DNA of 9,569 bases from Pseudomonadota bacterium (GTDB lineage: Bacteria > Desulfobacterota > WTBG01 > CAIYCZ01): assembly GCA_026388865.1 (NCBI GenBank), contig JAPLIX010000450.1:1-9569 (forward strand), in the 5' to 3' direction. The notes under the pieces were generated by a model. That model saw only the letters and a program-made list of their open reading frames with translations, had not been told where the DNA came from and ran no database searches. The translations under genes and the position numbers were made by a program. Position 1 is the first letter of the stretch. Every line of letters begins with the position of its first letter. Shown piece after piece: positions 1-5,542 of the stretch.

Positions 1-139
1 TAGTTTTTTTTTTGGTCTTTTCCTGCGTTGTTGTTGGTTTTATTTTTTATTAGGGGGCTTGTCTTATAGGGATAGAAAGCCCCTTACCCATGTAAACTGC
101 ATATATAACTGAGCAAGAAGAGAGTCAAGAAATATTAAA

Positions 140-171
140 AAGGCACAAAGGCAGAAGGCACAGAGGCACAA
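140..171. repeat. GGCACA-type degenerate tandem repeat
   Basis: Units close to AAGGCACAG recur about three times with small changes (aggcacaaagg, cagaaggcacag, aggcacaac). The fragment aggcacaaag appears again at about 1824-1833, at the far end of the second octamer module. I recall intergenic repeats of this style from several environmental bacterial genomes, but that is memory and not a search result. No function is known to me. Confidence 0.6.
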
Positions 172-173
172 CG

Positions 174-258
174 TAAAGTGCTGAGTAACGAGCGATGAGT
201 GGGGAAAATCGGTGTATAGGTAAATAGGTGAGTCGGTGAATGGGTCGATAGGTGAATA
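174..258. repeat. Octamer repeat module, copy A
   Basis: The module opens with a unique-looking header (aagtgctgagtaacgagcg, about 176-194). A tandem run of degenerate GGTGAATN octamers follows: gatgagtg at 194, ggtgtata at 211, ggtaaata at 219, ggtgagtc at 227, ggtgaatg at 235, ggtcgata at 243 and ggtgaata at 251. Copy B after the oxidoreductase (1744-1820) shares the header and the octamers in the same orientation. Copy A has more octamers, but they are more degenerate. There are no unique spacers, so this is not a CRISPR array. Confidence 0.85.
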
Positions 259-272
259 AGCATGAGGAATTG

Positions 273-285
273 TATAATTGGAGAT
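273..285 (+). promoter_or_regulatory. Possible -10 element upstream of oxidoreductase
   Basis: An exact TATAAT hexamer lies at 273-278, just after octamer array A, and would place a start near 285. No good -35 element is seen 16-18 bases upstream, because that sequence is octamer repeat. This is only a weak candidate for the promoter of the downstream gene. Confidence 0.25.
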
Positions 286-305
286 TGCAGAATGGGAAAA
301 ACGTG

Positions 306-322
306 GCTCGCCTGCGGTGAGC
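306..322. other. Short GC-rich stem-loop in leader
   Basis: GCTCGCC (306-312) pairs with GGTGAGC (316-322) across a three-base loop, with one G-T pair. The sequence that follows (tgagcttgccgaaccgt) resembles the widespread 'tgagc-tgtcgaa' class of dispersed intergenic repeats. There is no T-tract, so it is not a terminator. If transcription starts upstream, it would sit in the 5' leader of the oxidoreductase mRNA. Confidence 0.4.
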
Positions 323-442
323 TTGCCGAACCGTGACTCGTGAAAGGCTTTGACAAAATCCGTGGCTGTAATAGAATTATTCAAAAGAAGAAGTATGCTT
401 CACTCAGTATTTCATTCGCCATTGAACCGGGGGCTTCCCGCT

Positions 443-1747
443 ATGAAAAAAAATTATGACGTAACAATCATCGGCGCCGGGCCGGCAGGCCTTATGGCGG
501 CCATTACCGCGGCGCGAGAAGGGCTGAGGGTCTTGCTGGTCGAAAGGAAATCCGGCATTTCCCGGGTGCAGCGCTCCTGCTGCTCCTCCCTTATTATGGA
601 GCCTGACACGCACGGCGAGTCGGTAGTGCTTGCGGATAATAAAATAAATTTCCCCAAAACCGGTTTTTCAGTTCCGTATAAAGGGCCGTACGTTCCCCTG
701 GTCCTGGCGATCAGGTTTTCTCCCTGCGGCAATAAACTGGTCTTTACACAACAGGGGCAGCCGCTTGCTGTTTCTATCAACAAGGAAAGCCTGCTTGACG
801 GGCTTGTGCAGGAGGCCGAACAGGCAGGGGTCACGATATTTAATAATACCCTGGCGCTGAAAGCGGAAAACACGGGGGACCGGGTCGTGGTGACGCTCAG
901 GCAGCCTGACCGGGATTTTGACGTTATCTCTGAAACGGCCATTGTTGCCGACGGGGTCAACTCCCGCCTGGTAGAAAATCTCGGCTTGAACAAGCGGCGA
1001 AAGTTCTTTGCCCAGTTTCACGTCGTCACCTATTACATGGAAAACATGTCCTGCGAGTATCCGCCATCGTGGATGGTATTTATCGGCAAGGGGCAGACGC
1101 CATCCGGCATAGGGCAGCTCTATGTTCTGCCGAAACCCCGCGAGGACGGCTCTGTGGTGCATGAGGTAACGTACGGGTGCCCGGTCATCGGGGAGAACCG
1201 CATCAAGGCTGATCTTGAATGGTTCATACGCGAGGGGACCTTTTCCACGTGGTTCAGGCAGGCACGCTGCGTTAAAACACTCTCAGCCGTGCTCCGCTTT
1301 CACACGCCGCTGACAGAGCCGGTAGCGGGAAGAATTCTCATCGCGGGTGACGCGGCAAGCTTCATAGAAGTCTACATGCAGGGGGCACTCATGTATGGCT
1401 TTCGGGCGGCAAAGGCGGTCGCGGGCTTTTTGAAAAAAGGTTCCGGGTTTGATGGATACACCGGCTTCTGGAAGAGTACTTACGGCTACAATCAGCCCGG
1501 CGCGATTGAAGCTGCAACGCAGGCATTTGGCCTGCACGTTCTTGCGGATGATGAAATAGATTATTTGTTCAGCTTTACGGACAAGGAGCAGCATCCCGGA
1601 TATGTGAATGAATTCTCCGACCGTGAAAATCTCATGAGAGCGATACTCGCGCATATGAGTGATATAAAGAGGGACCGGCCTGAGCTTGCAGCCAGGATAC
1701 ATAATTTAAGCAGTATGTCAGTAGAGGAACTGTTGCAGGTAACATAA
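443..1747 (+). CDS. FAD-dependent oxidoreductase, geranylgeranyl reductase-like
   Basis: This is a 434-residue flavoprotein. The N-terminal Rossmann motif is intact: a short beta strand leads into GAGPAG at residues 11-16 and the strand ends at E34-R35, the usual FAD ribose-binding acid. The second FAD motif is near the C-terminal third (ILIAGDAA, followed by an unusual FIEVYMQGALMYG). In geranylgeranyl reductase relatives the GD motif contacts the FAD phosphates and a Gly-rich segment follows it; here that segment is MQGAL. Adjacent cysteines (C46, C47) lie where many relatives carry a Cys-rich loop. The substrate cannot be assigned; reduction of isoprenoid double bonds is one family activity and a generic dehydrogenase role is another. 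I chose the ATG at 443 because the FAD motif starts directly after it. The frame is open back to a TTG at 350, but that extension is derived from intergenic repeat. No strong ribosome binding site is seen (gggg at about 430). The gene stands alone between two repeat modules. Confidence 0.85.
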   Translation: MKKNYDVTIIGAGPAGLMAAITAAREGLRVLLVERKSGISRVQRSCCSSLIMEPDTHGESVVLADNKINFPKTGFSVPYKGPYVPLVLAIRFSPCGNKLVFTQQGQPLAVSINKESLLDGLVQEAEQAGVTIFNNTLALKAENTGDRVVVTLRQPDRDFDVISETAIVADGVNSRLVENLGLNKRRKFFAQFHVVTYYMENMSCEYPPSWMVFIGKGQTPSGIGQLYVLPKPREDGSVVHEVTYGCPVIGENRIKADLEWFIREGTFSTWFRQARCVKTLSAVLRFHTPLTEPVAGRILIAGDAASFIEVYMQGALMYGFRAAKAVAGFLKKGSGFDGYTGFWKSTYGYNQPGAIEAATQAFGLHVLADDEIDYLFSFTDKEQHPGYVNEFSDRENLMRAILAHMSDIKRDRPELAARIHNLSSMSVEELLQVT

Positions 1748-1838
1748 AAGTGCTGAGTTCCGAGTAACGAGCGATGAGTGGGTGAATAGGTGAGTCGGTG
1801 AATAGGTGAATGGGTGAATGAACAGGCACAAAGTAAAA
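1744..1838. repeat. Octamer repeat module, copy B
   Basis: The module starts at the stop codon of the oxidoreductase. The header aagtgctgagt is followed by a 7-base insertion (tccgagt) relative to copy A, then aacgagcgatgagtg. Five octamers follow: ggtgaata at 1781, ggtgagtc at 1789, ggtgaata at 1797, ggtgaatg at 1805 and ggtgaatg at 1813. It ends in aacaggcacaaagtaaa, which carries the GGCACA motif seen at the other end of copy A. The octamers are better preserved here than in copy A, suggesting more recent expansion. Confidence 0.85.
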
Positions 1839-2075
1839 TAATTTTATAAAGTAATGTTTGAGAACGGTGGAAGGCTACTTTTGAGAAAAAAGCTTGAATC
1901 AAGATGTTGTGGCAGGAAGTTATCAGAAAAAAGTGCAGCTTATGTATCATAGTGCGAATGGTGGCCAGCCCAGATTCAGCATAGACTTGCTCTGGGAATC
2001 TATTGCATAAAACCCGTGAAGGGAAAGATACTGCATTTTTAATTCCCTTCAAGTGTGGGATCAGGATTCAGATAC
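1839..2075. other. Intergenic stretch with no recognised gene
   Basis: No convincing gene is seen here. Short plus-strand frames stop after about 30 codons. The long minus-strand frame that spans the area runs into the octamer array and encodes low-complexity Ser/His/Thr/Pro sequence at its far end. An imperfect stem-loop (2017-2051) lies at its right edge. The stretch could be an eroded gene or an untranslated RNA region, and I cannot tell which. Confidence 0.5.
2017..2051 (-). terminator. Possible weak terminator for short minus-strand ORF
   Basis: A perfect 9-bp inverted repeat (tgaagggaa at 2017-2025 and ttcccttca at 2043-2051) has a 17-base loop. On the minus strand it lies 25 bases after the stop of the 47-codon frame and is followed by acgggtttta, a poor T-tract. 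The arms are AG/CT-rich and of modest stability, so this is weak support for a transcript end. Confidence 0.3.
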
Positions 2076-2219
2076 CTATTTAGAAACCACCTTATAAACC
2101 ATTCCGTTGTATTTCAGGACCACTTTTTCAGCAACGCTCAGGTATCGTGCTATTTCAGGGTGCAGGTGGACCAGGTTGGTATTATTGAAACAGACTGCTG
2201 CACAGTTGACCTGCACCAT
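2076..2219 (-). CDS. Candidate small protein, 47 aa, unknown
   Basis: I do not recognise this protein. The minus-strand frame starts at ATG 2219 and ends with TAG at 2076-2078; it stays open upstream to a GTG at 2255, which would add 12 residues. It contains CAAVC (residues 6-10), FNNTNLVHLHPEI (11-23) and a hydrophobic alternating tail, KVVLKYNGMVYKVV (32-45), typical of paired beta strands. Codons favour those used in the clear genes nearby (ctg, gtc, gtg, aac, cac, gaa). The pattern 'PEI...L.v..kVvl....' loosely recalls the swapped-hairpin AbrB fold, but the spacing is short and I do not assign it. GAAGG lies 14 bases before the ATG, which is too far for a normal ribosome binding site. A real small gene is plausible but unproven. 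Confidence 0.4.
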   Translation of the reverse strand: MVQVNCAAVCFNNTNLVHLHPEIARYLSVAEKVVLKYNGMVYKVVSK

Positions 2220-2281
2220 GCCCGCGCATGCTACCTTCGAGACGGGTTGTTCCACTCTCTATGCCGGCTGATTAAAAATAT

Positions 2282-2310
2282 TTGACATGTTTGTTATCAT
2301 ATGTTAATAA
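2282..2310 (+). promoter_or_regulatory. Candidate sigma-70-type promoter
   Basis: A perfect TTGACA lies at 2282-2287, then a 17-base spacer, then TAATAA at 2305-2310 as an imperfect -10. The region is AT-rich. Transcription would begin near 2317 and run through the 14-bp hairpin (2332-2372) before reaching the PxxKW gene. The -35 match and spacing are good, but the -10 matches at only three positions. Confidence 0.4.
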
Positions 2311-2331
2311 ATTACTAATTTGAGTGGTTAT

Positions 2332-2372
2332 AAAACGGATTGTACCACTAGCTGCATCGTACAATCCGTTTT
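2332..2372 (+). terminator. Perfect 14-bp hairpin, terminator- or attenuator-like
   Basis: The arms aaaacggattgtac (2332-2345) and gtacaatccgtttt (2359-2372) are exact reverse complements around a 13-base loop. The A-run on the left and T-run on the right give the symmetrical form of a bidirectional intrinsic terminator. However, it lies about 75 bases before the PxxKW start codon and just downstream of the promoter candidate. It could end transcripts from upstream, end a minus-strand transcript, or act as a leader hairpin controlling the next gene. No leader peptide or known riboswitch was recognised. Confidence 0.6.
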
Positions 2373-2445
2373 CTTATATACAAACACTGCGGACCCTGCG
2401 TCGGGTACGGGTTGTGAAATTTTCATGGCAGAAAGGAGATAGATA

Positions 2446-2733
2446 ATGATTTGCCAGACTTCAAAACAAGGGGTGGAATGCTTTTTTATGGCCAAGAATG
2501 GCTGCAACTACAATGGCGGTTCCTGCTATACAATAGTTGAGAGCTGCACTGGATGCGCTCGCGTTACGGAATATTCTGCGGGAAAATATTGTTCATCGTA
2601 TCCACAGCCAGAATTAAAATGGACCAGCGGTCAATGCAACTTTGCCACTCATATAAAAGCTGAAACACTCAAGGAAGACAAGAAGGTCAACGCGCTGAAA
2701 GCATCAAAAAGAAAAGCAGCCGGAAAAATGTAA
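2446..2733 (+). CDS. PxxKW family cysteine-rich protein
   Basis: This is a 95-residue small protein with eight cysteines (positions 3, 12, 20, 27, 34, 37, 49, 64), a CTGC pair at 34-37, and the diagnostic PELKW at residues 55-59 followed by the conserved SGQCNFATH (61-69). The cysteine pattern suggests bound metal, perhaps an Fe-S cluster or zinc, but no function is established for the family as far as I know. The C-terminal 25 residues are Lys/Ala-rich and end in a basic tail (ALKASKRKAAGKM). There is no signal peptide, so it is probably cytoplasmic. The start is supported by AAAGGAG at 2432-2438, seven bases before the ATG. It has its own terminator (2746-2784) and is probably monocistronic. 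I associate the family mainly with Desulfobacterota, which is one reason for the taxonomic guess. Confidence 0.85.
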   Translation: MICQTSKQGVECFFMAKNGCNYNGGSCYTIVESCTGCARVTEYSAGKYCSSYPQPELKWTSGQCNFATHIKAETLKEDKKVNALKASKRKAAGKM

Positions 2734-2745
2734 TGCTGAATCTCT

Positions 2746-2784
2746 GCCGGTTAACCCGCTTTTATTCCGGTCAACCGGCTTTTT
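2746..2784 (+). terminator. Rho-independent terminator after PxxKW gene
   Basis: GCCGGTT (2746-2752) pairs with AACCGGC (2773-2779) around a 20-base loop and is followed immediately by TTTTT (2780-2784). It begins 12 bases after the TAA stop. This is a standard intrinsic terminator layout, although the loop is long. Confidence 0.75.
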
Positions 2785-2868
2785 CTACAGACTCCTTGCA
2801 AAACGCCTTTTGCCCCTCCCTTTCTCCCTGACACTAACGAGTATATCCTGCAGGTTTAAGGAGTGCGT

Positions 2869-3507
2869 GTGGCTCGAACTGATGAGTACCGGGAAGCGTT
2901 GCGCCTGGCAGAAGAGGCTTTGAATCAAGCCGATCTCTCTGCTCTGGCACAGCGGGCAGGAGCGGAGATCATCCGCACTGATGACACTGCGGTGCAGTTG
3001 CGCCTCGCTTTTTTCAACGACCCGGTCCACCTCCGGCCCGGCAACCCATTTATAATCCGGAATAAAAAACAGGGAACAGAGGTTTCTTTAGAAGAGAAAA
3101 TTGTTCTCTGCCATTACCTGTTACAGGCAAAGGGAACATCTCCCGCCGGTCAATGGATCACCTTCCGGCAAATCCCTGACGGCCATTTTTACGATGCGGC
3201 ATTTCAGCAAAGAACCCGCGGCCCGTTTCTGGCATTTTTTGGTGATCGGCCCGACCTGTTTCGCGCCAGCGCCGCAAAGCTGGCCGGCGCTCCGGTAGCA
3301 GCAGGGGATGCGGGCATGGTATTTTCCGTGCTACCGCGCATTCCGGTGCAGTTAATTCTCTGGCAAGGCGATGAGGAGCTGCCGCCCGAATCAACCATCC
3401 TGTTTGACGCCACCATTGCAGATTACCTTCCTGCTGAAGATATTGCCGTGCTCAGCGGCATGCTGGTTTACCGGCTCATCAGCATGGCAAAAACCCTGCA
3501 AGGGTAA
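2869..3507 (+). CDS. DUF3786 domain-containing protein
   Basis: This 212-residue protein matches the DUF3786 family over almost its full length. The features I recognise are the central block CHYLLQAKGTSP..GQWITFRQIPDG followed by FYDAAFQ, and the later block WQGDEELPPESTILFDA followed by YLPAEDIAVL near the C-terminus. The function is unknown. It has no signal peptide or membrane segment, so it is probably soluble and cytoplasmic. GTG codons occur at 2863 and 2869. AAGGAG lies at 2858-2863 and overlaps the first GTG but sits five bases before the second, so the GTG at 2869 is the likely start. It follows the PxxKW terminator and converges on the minus-strand permease operon. Confidence 0.85.
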   Translation: MARTDEYREALRLAEEALNQADLSALAQRAGAEIIRTDDTAVQLRLAFFNDPVHLRPGNPFIIRNKKQGTEVSLEEKIVLCHYLLQAKGTSPAGQWITFRQIPDGHFYDAAFQQRTRGPFLAFFGDRPDLFRASAAKLAGAPVAAGDAGMVFSVLPRIPVQLILWQGDEELPPESTILFDATIADYLPAEDIAVLSGMLVYRLISMAKTLQG

Positions 3508-3514
3508 AACACCT

Positions 3515-3541
3515 GTTGTGCCGCACGACCTTTTCTTTTTT
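3515..3541 (+). terminator. Probable intrinsic terminator between convergent genes
   Basis: GTTGTG (3515-3520) pairs with CACGAC (3524-3529), with one G-T pair and a three-base loop. It is followed by a T-rich run (ttttctttttt, 3531-3541). It starts eight bases after the DUF3786 stop. The stem is short, but the T-tract is long. On the opposite strand the same stem is followed by aggtgtttt, so it might weakly stop the permease operon as well. Confidence 0.5.
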
Positions 3542-3545
3542 CTCT

Positions 3546-4367
3546 TCAGAATTTCAACCTCGGGTCAATAGCATCACGGATTGCATCGCCCAGAAGATTA
3601 AACAGCGTAACGGTTACGGCAATTGCCAGGCCCGGGAACAGTACCATCCACGGCGCATAGGGCAGATAGCTGCGGCTCAGGCTTACCATATTACCCCAGG
3701 TAGGCAGCGGCGGCTGCACTCCCAGGCCGAGAAAGCTCAAGGCTGATTCAGATAACATGAACCCGCCGATCTTAAGGCTCGCGGCAACGATTGCGACCGG
3801 GAGGCAGTGCGGAAGAAGGTGGTAAAAAAGTATTCGTGACGAGGAGCAGCCGATAGCGCGACTCGCATCTACAAAAACACCTTCCTTAAGGGCGAGGACC
3901 ATGCCTTTAAAAAGCCGGGCAAAAGGCGCCCAGCCCACAAGGCACAGGGCAATAATAGTGGATACTGTCCCCGGCGGCATGAGCACAGATATGCCGATAG
4001 CAAGAAGAAGGCTGGGAAACGCAAGAAACACATCAATCACCATGGTAGCGAGGCTCTCAATCTTCCCGCCCGCATAACCCGCAACCAGCCCTGCCAGCAT
4101 TCCCAGTCCCAGTGACACCATGGTAGCTGCAATACTTATGATGAGGGAAAAGCGCGCGCCATAGACGACGCGGCTCAAAACATCTCTCCCCAATCGATCT
4201 GTACCCATCCAGTGGGCAGTACCGGGAGATTCCTTGATATGGGCCAAATCAATCTGCAATGGATCATAGGGACTGATAATGGGGGCAACGATGGCCGCCA
4301 GCAACAGGAGGCCGATACAGCTCCCGGTCAAAAGAATTGTTTTATGCGGCAAAAAACTGCTGCGCAT
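3546..4367 (-). CDS. DppC/OppC-type ABC transporter permease
   Basis: This 273-residue inner-membrane permease subunit belongs to the peptide/nickel ABC importer family. After an N-terminal membrane segment (about 10-32) it carries the OppC/DppC periplasmic signature HWMGTDRLGRDVLSRVVYGAR (52-72). Several membrane helices follow. The EAA-type cytoplasmic loop that docks the ATPase is VFVDASRAIG...FYHLLP (164-186), and the C-terminal PRLKF is typical. The length is slightly short but within the family range. GGAG at 4373-4376 is well placed before the ATG. It is the last gene of the minus-strand operon, 47 bases after the DppB-type gene. The usual partner ATPases (DppD/DppF type) do not follow; the next gene is a convergent DUF3786. 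The substrate cannot be fixed from the permease. Confidence 0.93.
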   Translation of the reverse strand: MRSSFLPHKTILLTGSCIGLLLLAAIVAPIISPYDPLQIDLAHIKESPGTAHWMGTDRLGRDVLSRVVYGARFSLIISIAATMVSLGLGMLAGLVAGYAGGKIESLATMVIDVFLAFPSLLLAIGISVLMPPGTVSTIIALCLVGWAPFARLFKGMVLALKEGVFVDASRAIGCSSSRILFYHLLPHCLPVAIVAASLKIGGFMLSESALSFLGLGVQPPLPTWGNMVSLSRSYLPYAPWMVLFPGLAIAVTVTLFNLLGDAIRDAIDPRLKF

Positions 4368-4414
4368 TATTACTCCGGCATTTCACTGCATGAACAGGTT
4401 AACGCACCCGGTAC

Positions 4415-5363
4415 TTATACCTTCTCCCGGCAGCGAATCCGCGGGTCAAGGAAACCATAGAGCAGATCAACAGCCAGGTTGATAATGATAAAAATAATCG
4501 CTCCTACTAATACACAGCCCATAATCACCGGATAATCCCGCCTGAAGATACCCTCTACTGCATAGCGGCCGATGCCGTCCCAGCCGAAAATTGTTTCAGT
4601 GAGCACTGAACCGTTCAGATAACTTCCAAAATCAATTCCTATCAAGGTTTCCTATCAAGGTGATGATGGGAATGAGACTGTTCTGCAGCGCATGTTTGCC
4701 GATAATGGCTGTTTTTTTCAGGCCCTTGGCACGCGCGGTCATCATGTACGGTTGGGAGAGTATGTCAAGCAGGCTGGTGCGGGTAATGCGCGCGATATAG
4801 GCAGCTGAATTCAGACCCAGGGTGGCGGCGGGGAGAATAAGGAATATAAATGATCTGTTGCCCATTCCTGACGCGGGCAGCAGGTGCAGAACAAAGGCAA
4901 AGATGTACATAAGCAGCAGGCCCAGCCAAAAGACGGGAACGGAAAAGCCGCCCACCGAGAGCATGAGACCAAGGCGGTCCCACAGGGTTCCGCGCATGAC
5001 GGCCATAAGTATGCCCAGCAGCAGCCCGCACGCTGTGGCGAAGACTACTGCAGCACCGGCAAGAATGAGGGTATTGGGGAGCTTTTGGCTTAAGTCATCA
5101 ATAACTTTTCTGTTGGTATAATAGGAGCGCCCCAGTTCGCCCCGGGCAAGGAGGCTCAGGTACCCCAGGTATTGTAATAGAACCGGCCGGTCAGTACCTA
5201 TCTCCTTTGCGATCGCGGCAAGAACTTCAGGATCAGCCTGCTCCCCTGCCAGCCCCTGCACCGGATCGCCCGGCAGCCCCTGCATTAAACAGAAGGTGAT
5301 GCAGGTAATGCCCAGCACCGTCGGGATAACCAGCAGCAGTCTTTTAATTAGATAGGGGCTCAT
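4415..5363 (-). pseudogene. DppB/OppB-type permease, frameshifted by 13-bp duplication
   Basis: This is the partner permease of the DppC-type subunit. The upstream part (5363-4632, 243 codons) has the N-terminal helix, the PGDP motif (31-34) and the EAA loop (ARAKGLKKTAIIGKHALQNSLIP, about 210-232). It then reads five foreign residues (NLDRN) to a stop. The missing C-terminus is in another frame (4645-4415) and contains the conserved GSVLTETIFGWDGIGRYAVE segment and the DLLYGFLDPRIR ending. The frame is broken by an exact tandem duplication of TTCCTATCAAGGT at 4636-4648 and 4649-4661. Deleting one copy gives TLIG-IDFGSYLNG with no other change and a 311-residue protein of normal length. The second frame could restart at TTG 4645, with AGGA (from the duplicated unit) just upstream. 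A functional split protein is possible but unlikely. An assembly error cannot be excluded. Confidence 0.92.
4636..4661. repeat. Exact 13-bp tandem duplication
   Basis: TTCCTATCAAGGT occurs twice head to tail (4636-4648, 4649-4661) without mismatch. Thirteen is not a multiple of three, so the duplication shifts the permease frame. It lies right after the coding sequence for the EAA loop. Confidence 0.97.
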
Positions 5364-5419
5364 TTTCTAACCCGGACAAGACGGAACCAAAAATGTTCAC
5401 GCGTGTATTATAATTTCTA

Positions 5420-5542
5420 AATCCGAAGCACGAAATCCGAAACAAATTCCAAGAATCAAAATGCAAAACAAAGAAGAGGATTACCCGCTCTTTTGATCAT
5501 TCAGTATTGGAGTTTTGTATTTGTTTCGTGCTTTGAATGCGC
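5420..5542. repeat. Inverted intergenic repeat spanning the SBP stop codon
   Basis: The left part (5426-5447) reads aagcacgaa, then atccg and related bases, then aacaaat. The right part (5519-5533) is the reverse complement of aagcacgaaacaaat, that is, the same sequence without seven central bases. CAAAAC (5464-5469) pairs with GTTTTG (5512-5517) in the same register. In the minus-strand mRNA this can fold into a long imperfect stem between the binding-protein gene and the DppB-type gene, with the binding-protein stop codon (5501-5503) inside its loop. The 'cgaaatccgaaa' style is one I recall from dispersed repeats in environmental genomes. Confidence 0.75.

Larger units (their letters stand above)
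1..442. other. Non-coding repeat-rich leader region
   Basis: I see no gene in this stretch. It begins with a T-rich run (1-51) and then a hairpin with arms 52-60 and 77-85, which is followed by no T-tract. A GGCACA-type repeat (about 140-171) and a GGTGAATN octamer array (194-258) come next, and then a small stem-loop at 306-322. Open frames on the minus strand here translate the octamer array into monotonous Pro/Ser/His/Thr peptides, which is what a repeat gives rather than a protein. Any promoter for the downstream oxidoreductase should lie in this region. Confidence 0.7.

Noticed and set aside
52..85. Hairpin with arms 52-60 and 77-85 as an intrinsic terminator
   Set aside because: It is not followed by a T-tract on either strand; the T-rich run precedes it on the plus strand.
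194..258. Octamer array as a CRISPR array
   Set aside because: The units are 8 bases and contiguous, with no unique spacers and no cas genes in the window.
64..384. Minus-strand open frames of 106 and 73 codons
   Set aside because: They read through the octamer array and give monotonous Ser/His/Pro/Thr peptides such as SPIHLFTDSP. There are no family features and no ribosome binding site.
350..442. N-terminal extension of the oxidoreductase from TTG 350 or ATG 395
   Set aside because: The FAD-binding motif begins right after ATG 443, as in the family. The extension is encoded by dispersed-repeat sequence and has no protein-like features.
1955..2040. Possible group II intron or retroelement remnant (gtgcgaatgg start)
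   Set aside because: Only a GTGCG-like start was seen. No domain V hairpin or reverse-transcriptase sequence could be found.
1561..2052. Minus-strand frame of 163 codons
   Set aside because: It combines antisense of the oxidoreductase and the octamer array with unassigned sequence. I considered a transposase remnant but could see no catalytic motif.
2055..2285. Plus-strand frame of 76 codons
   Set aside because: It lies opposite the more gene-like minus-strand frame, has no ribosome binding site, and its product shows no family features.
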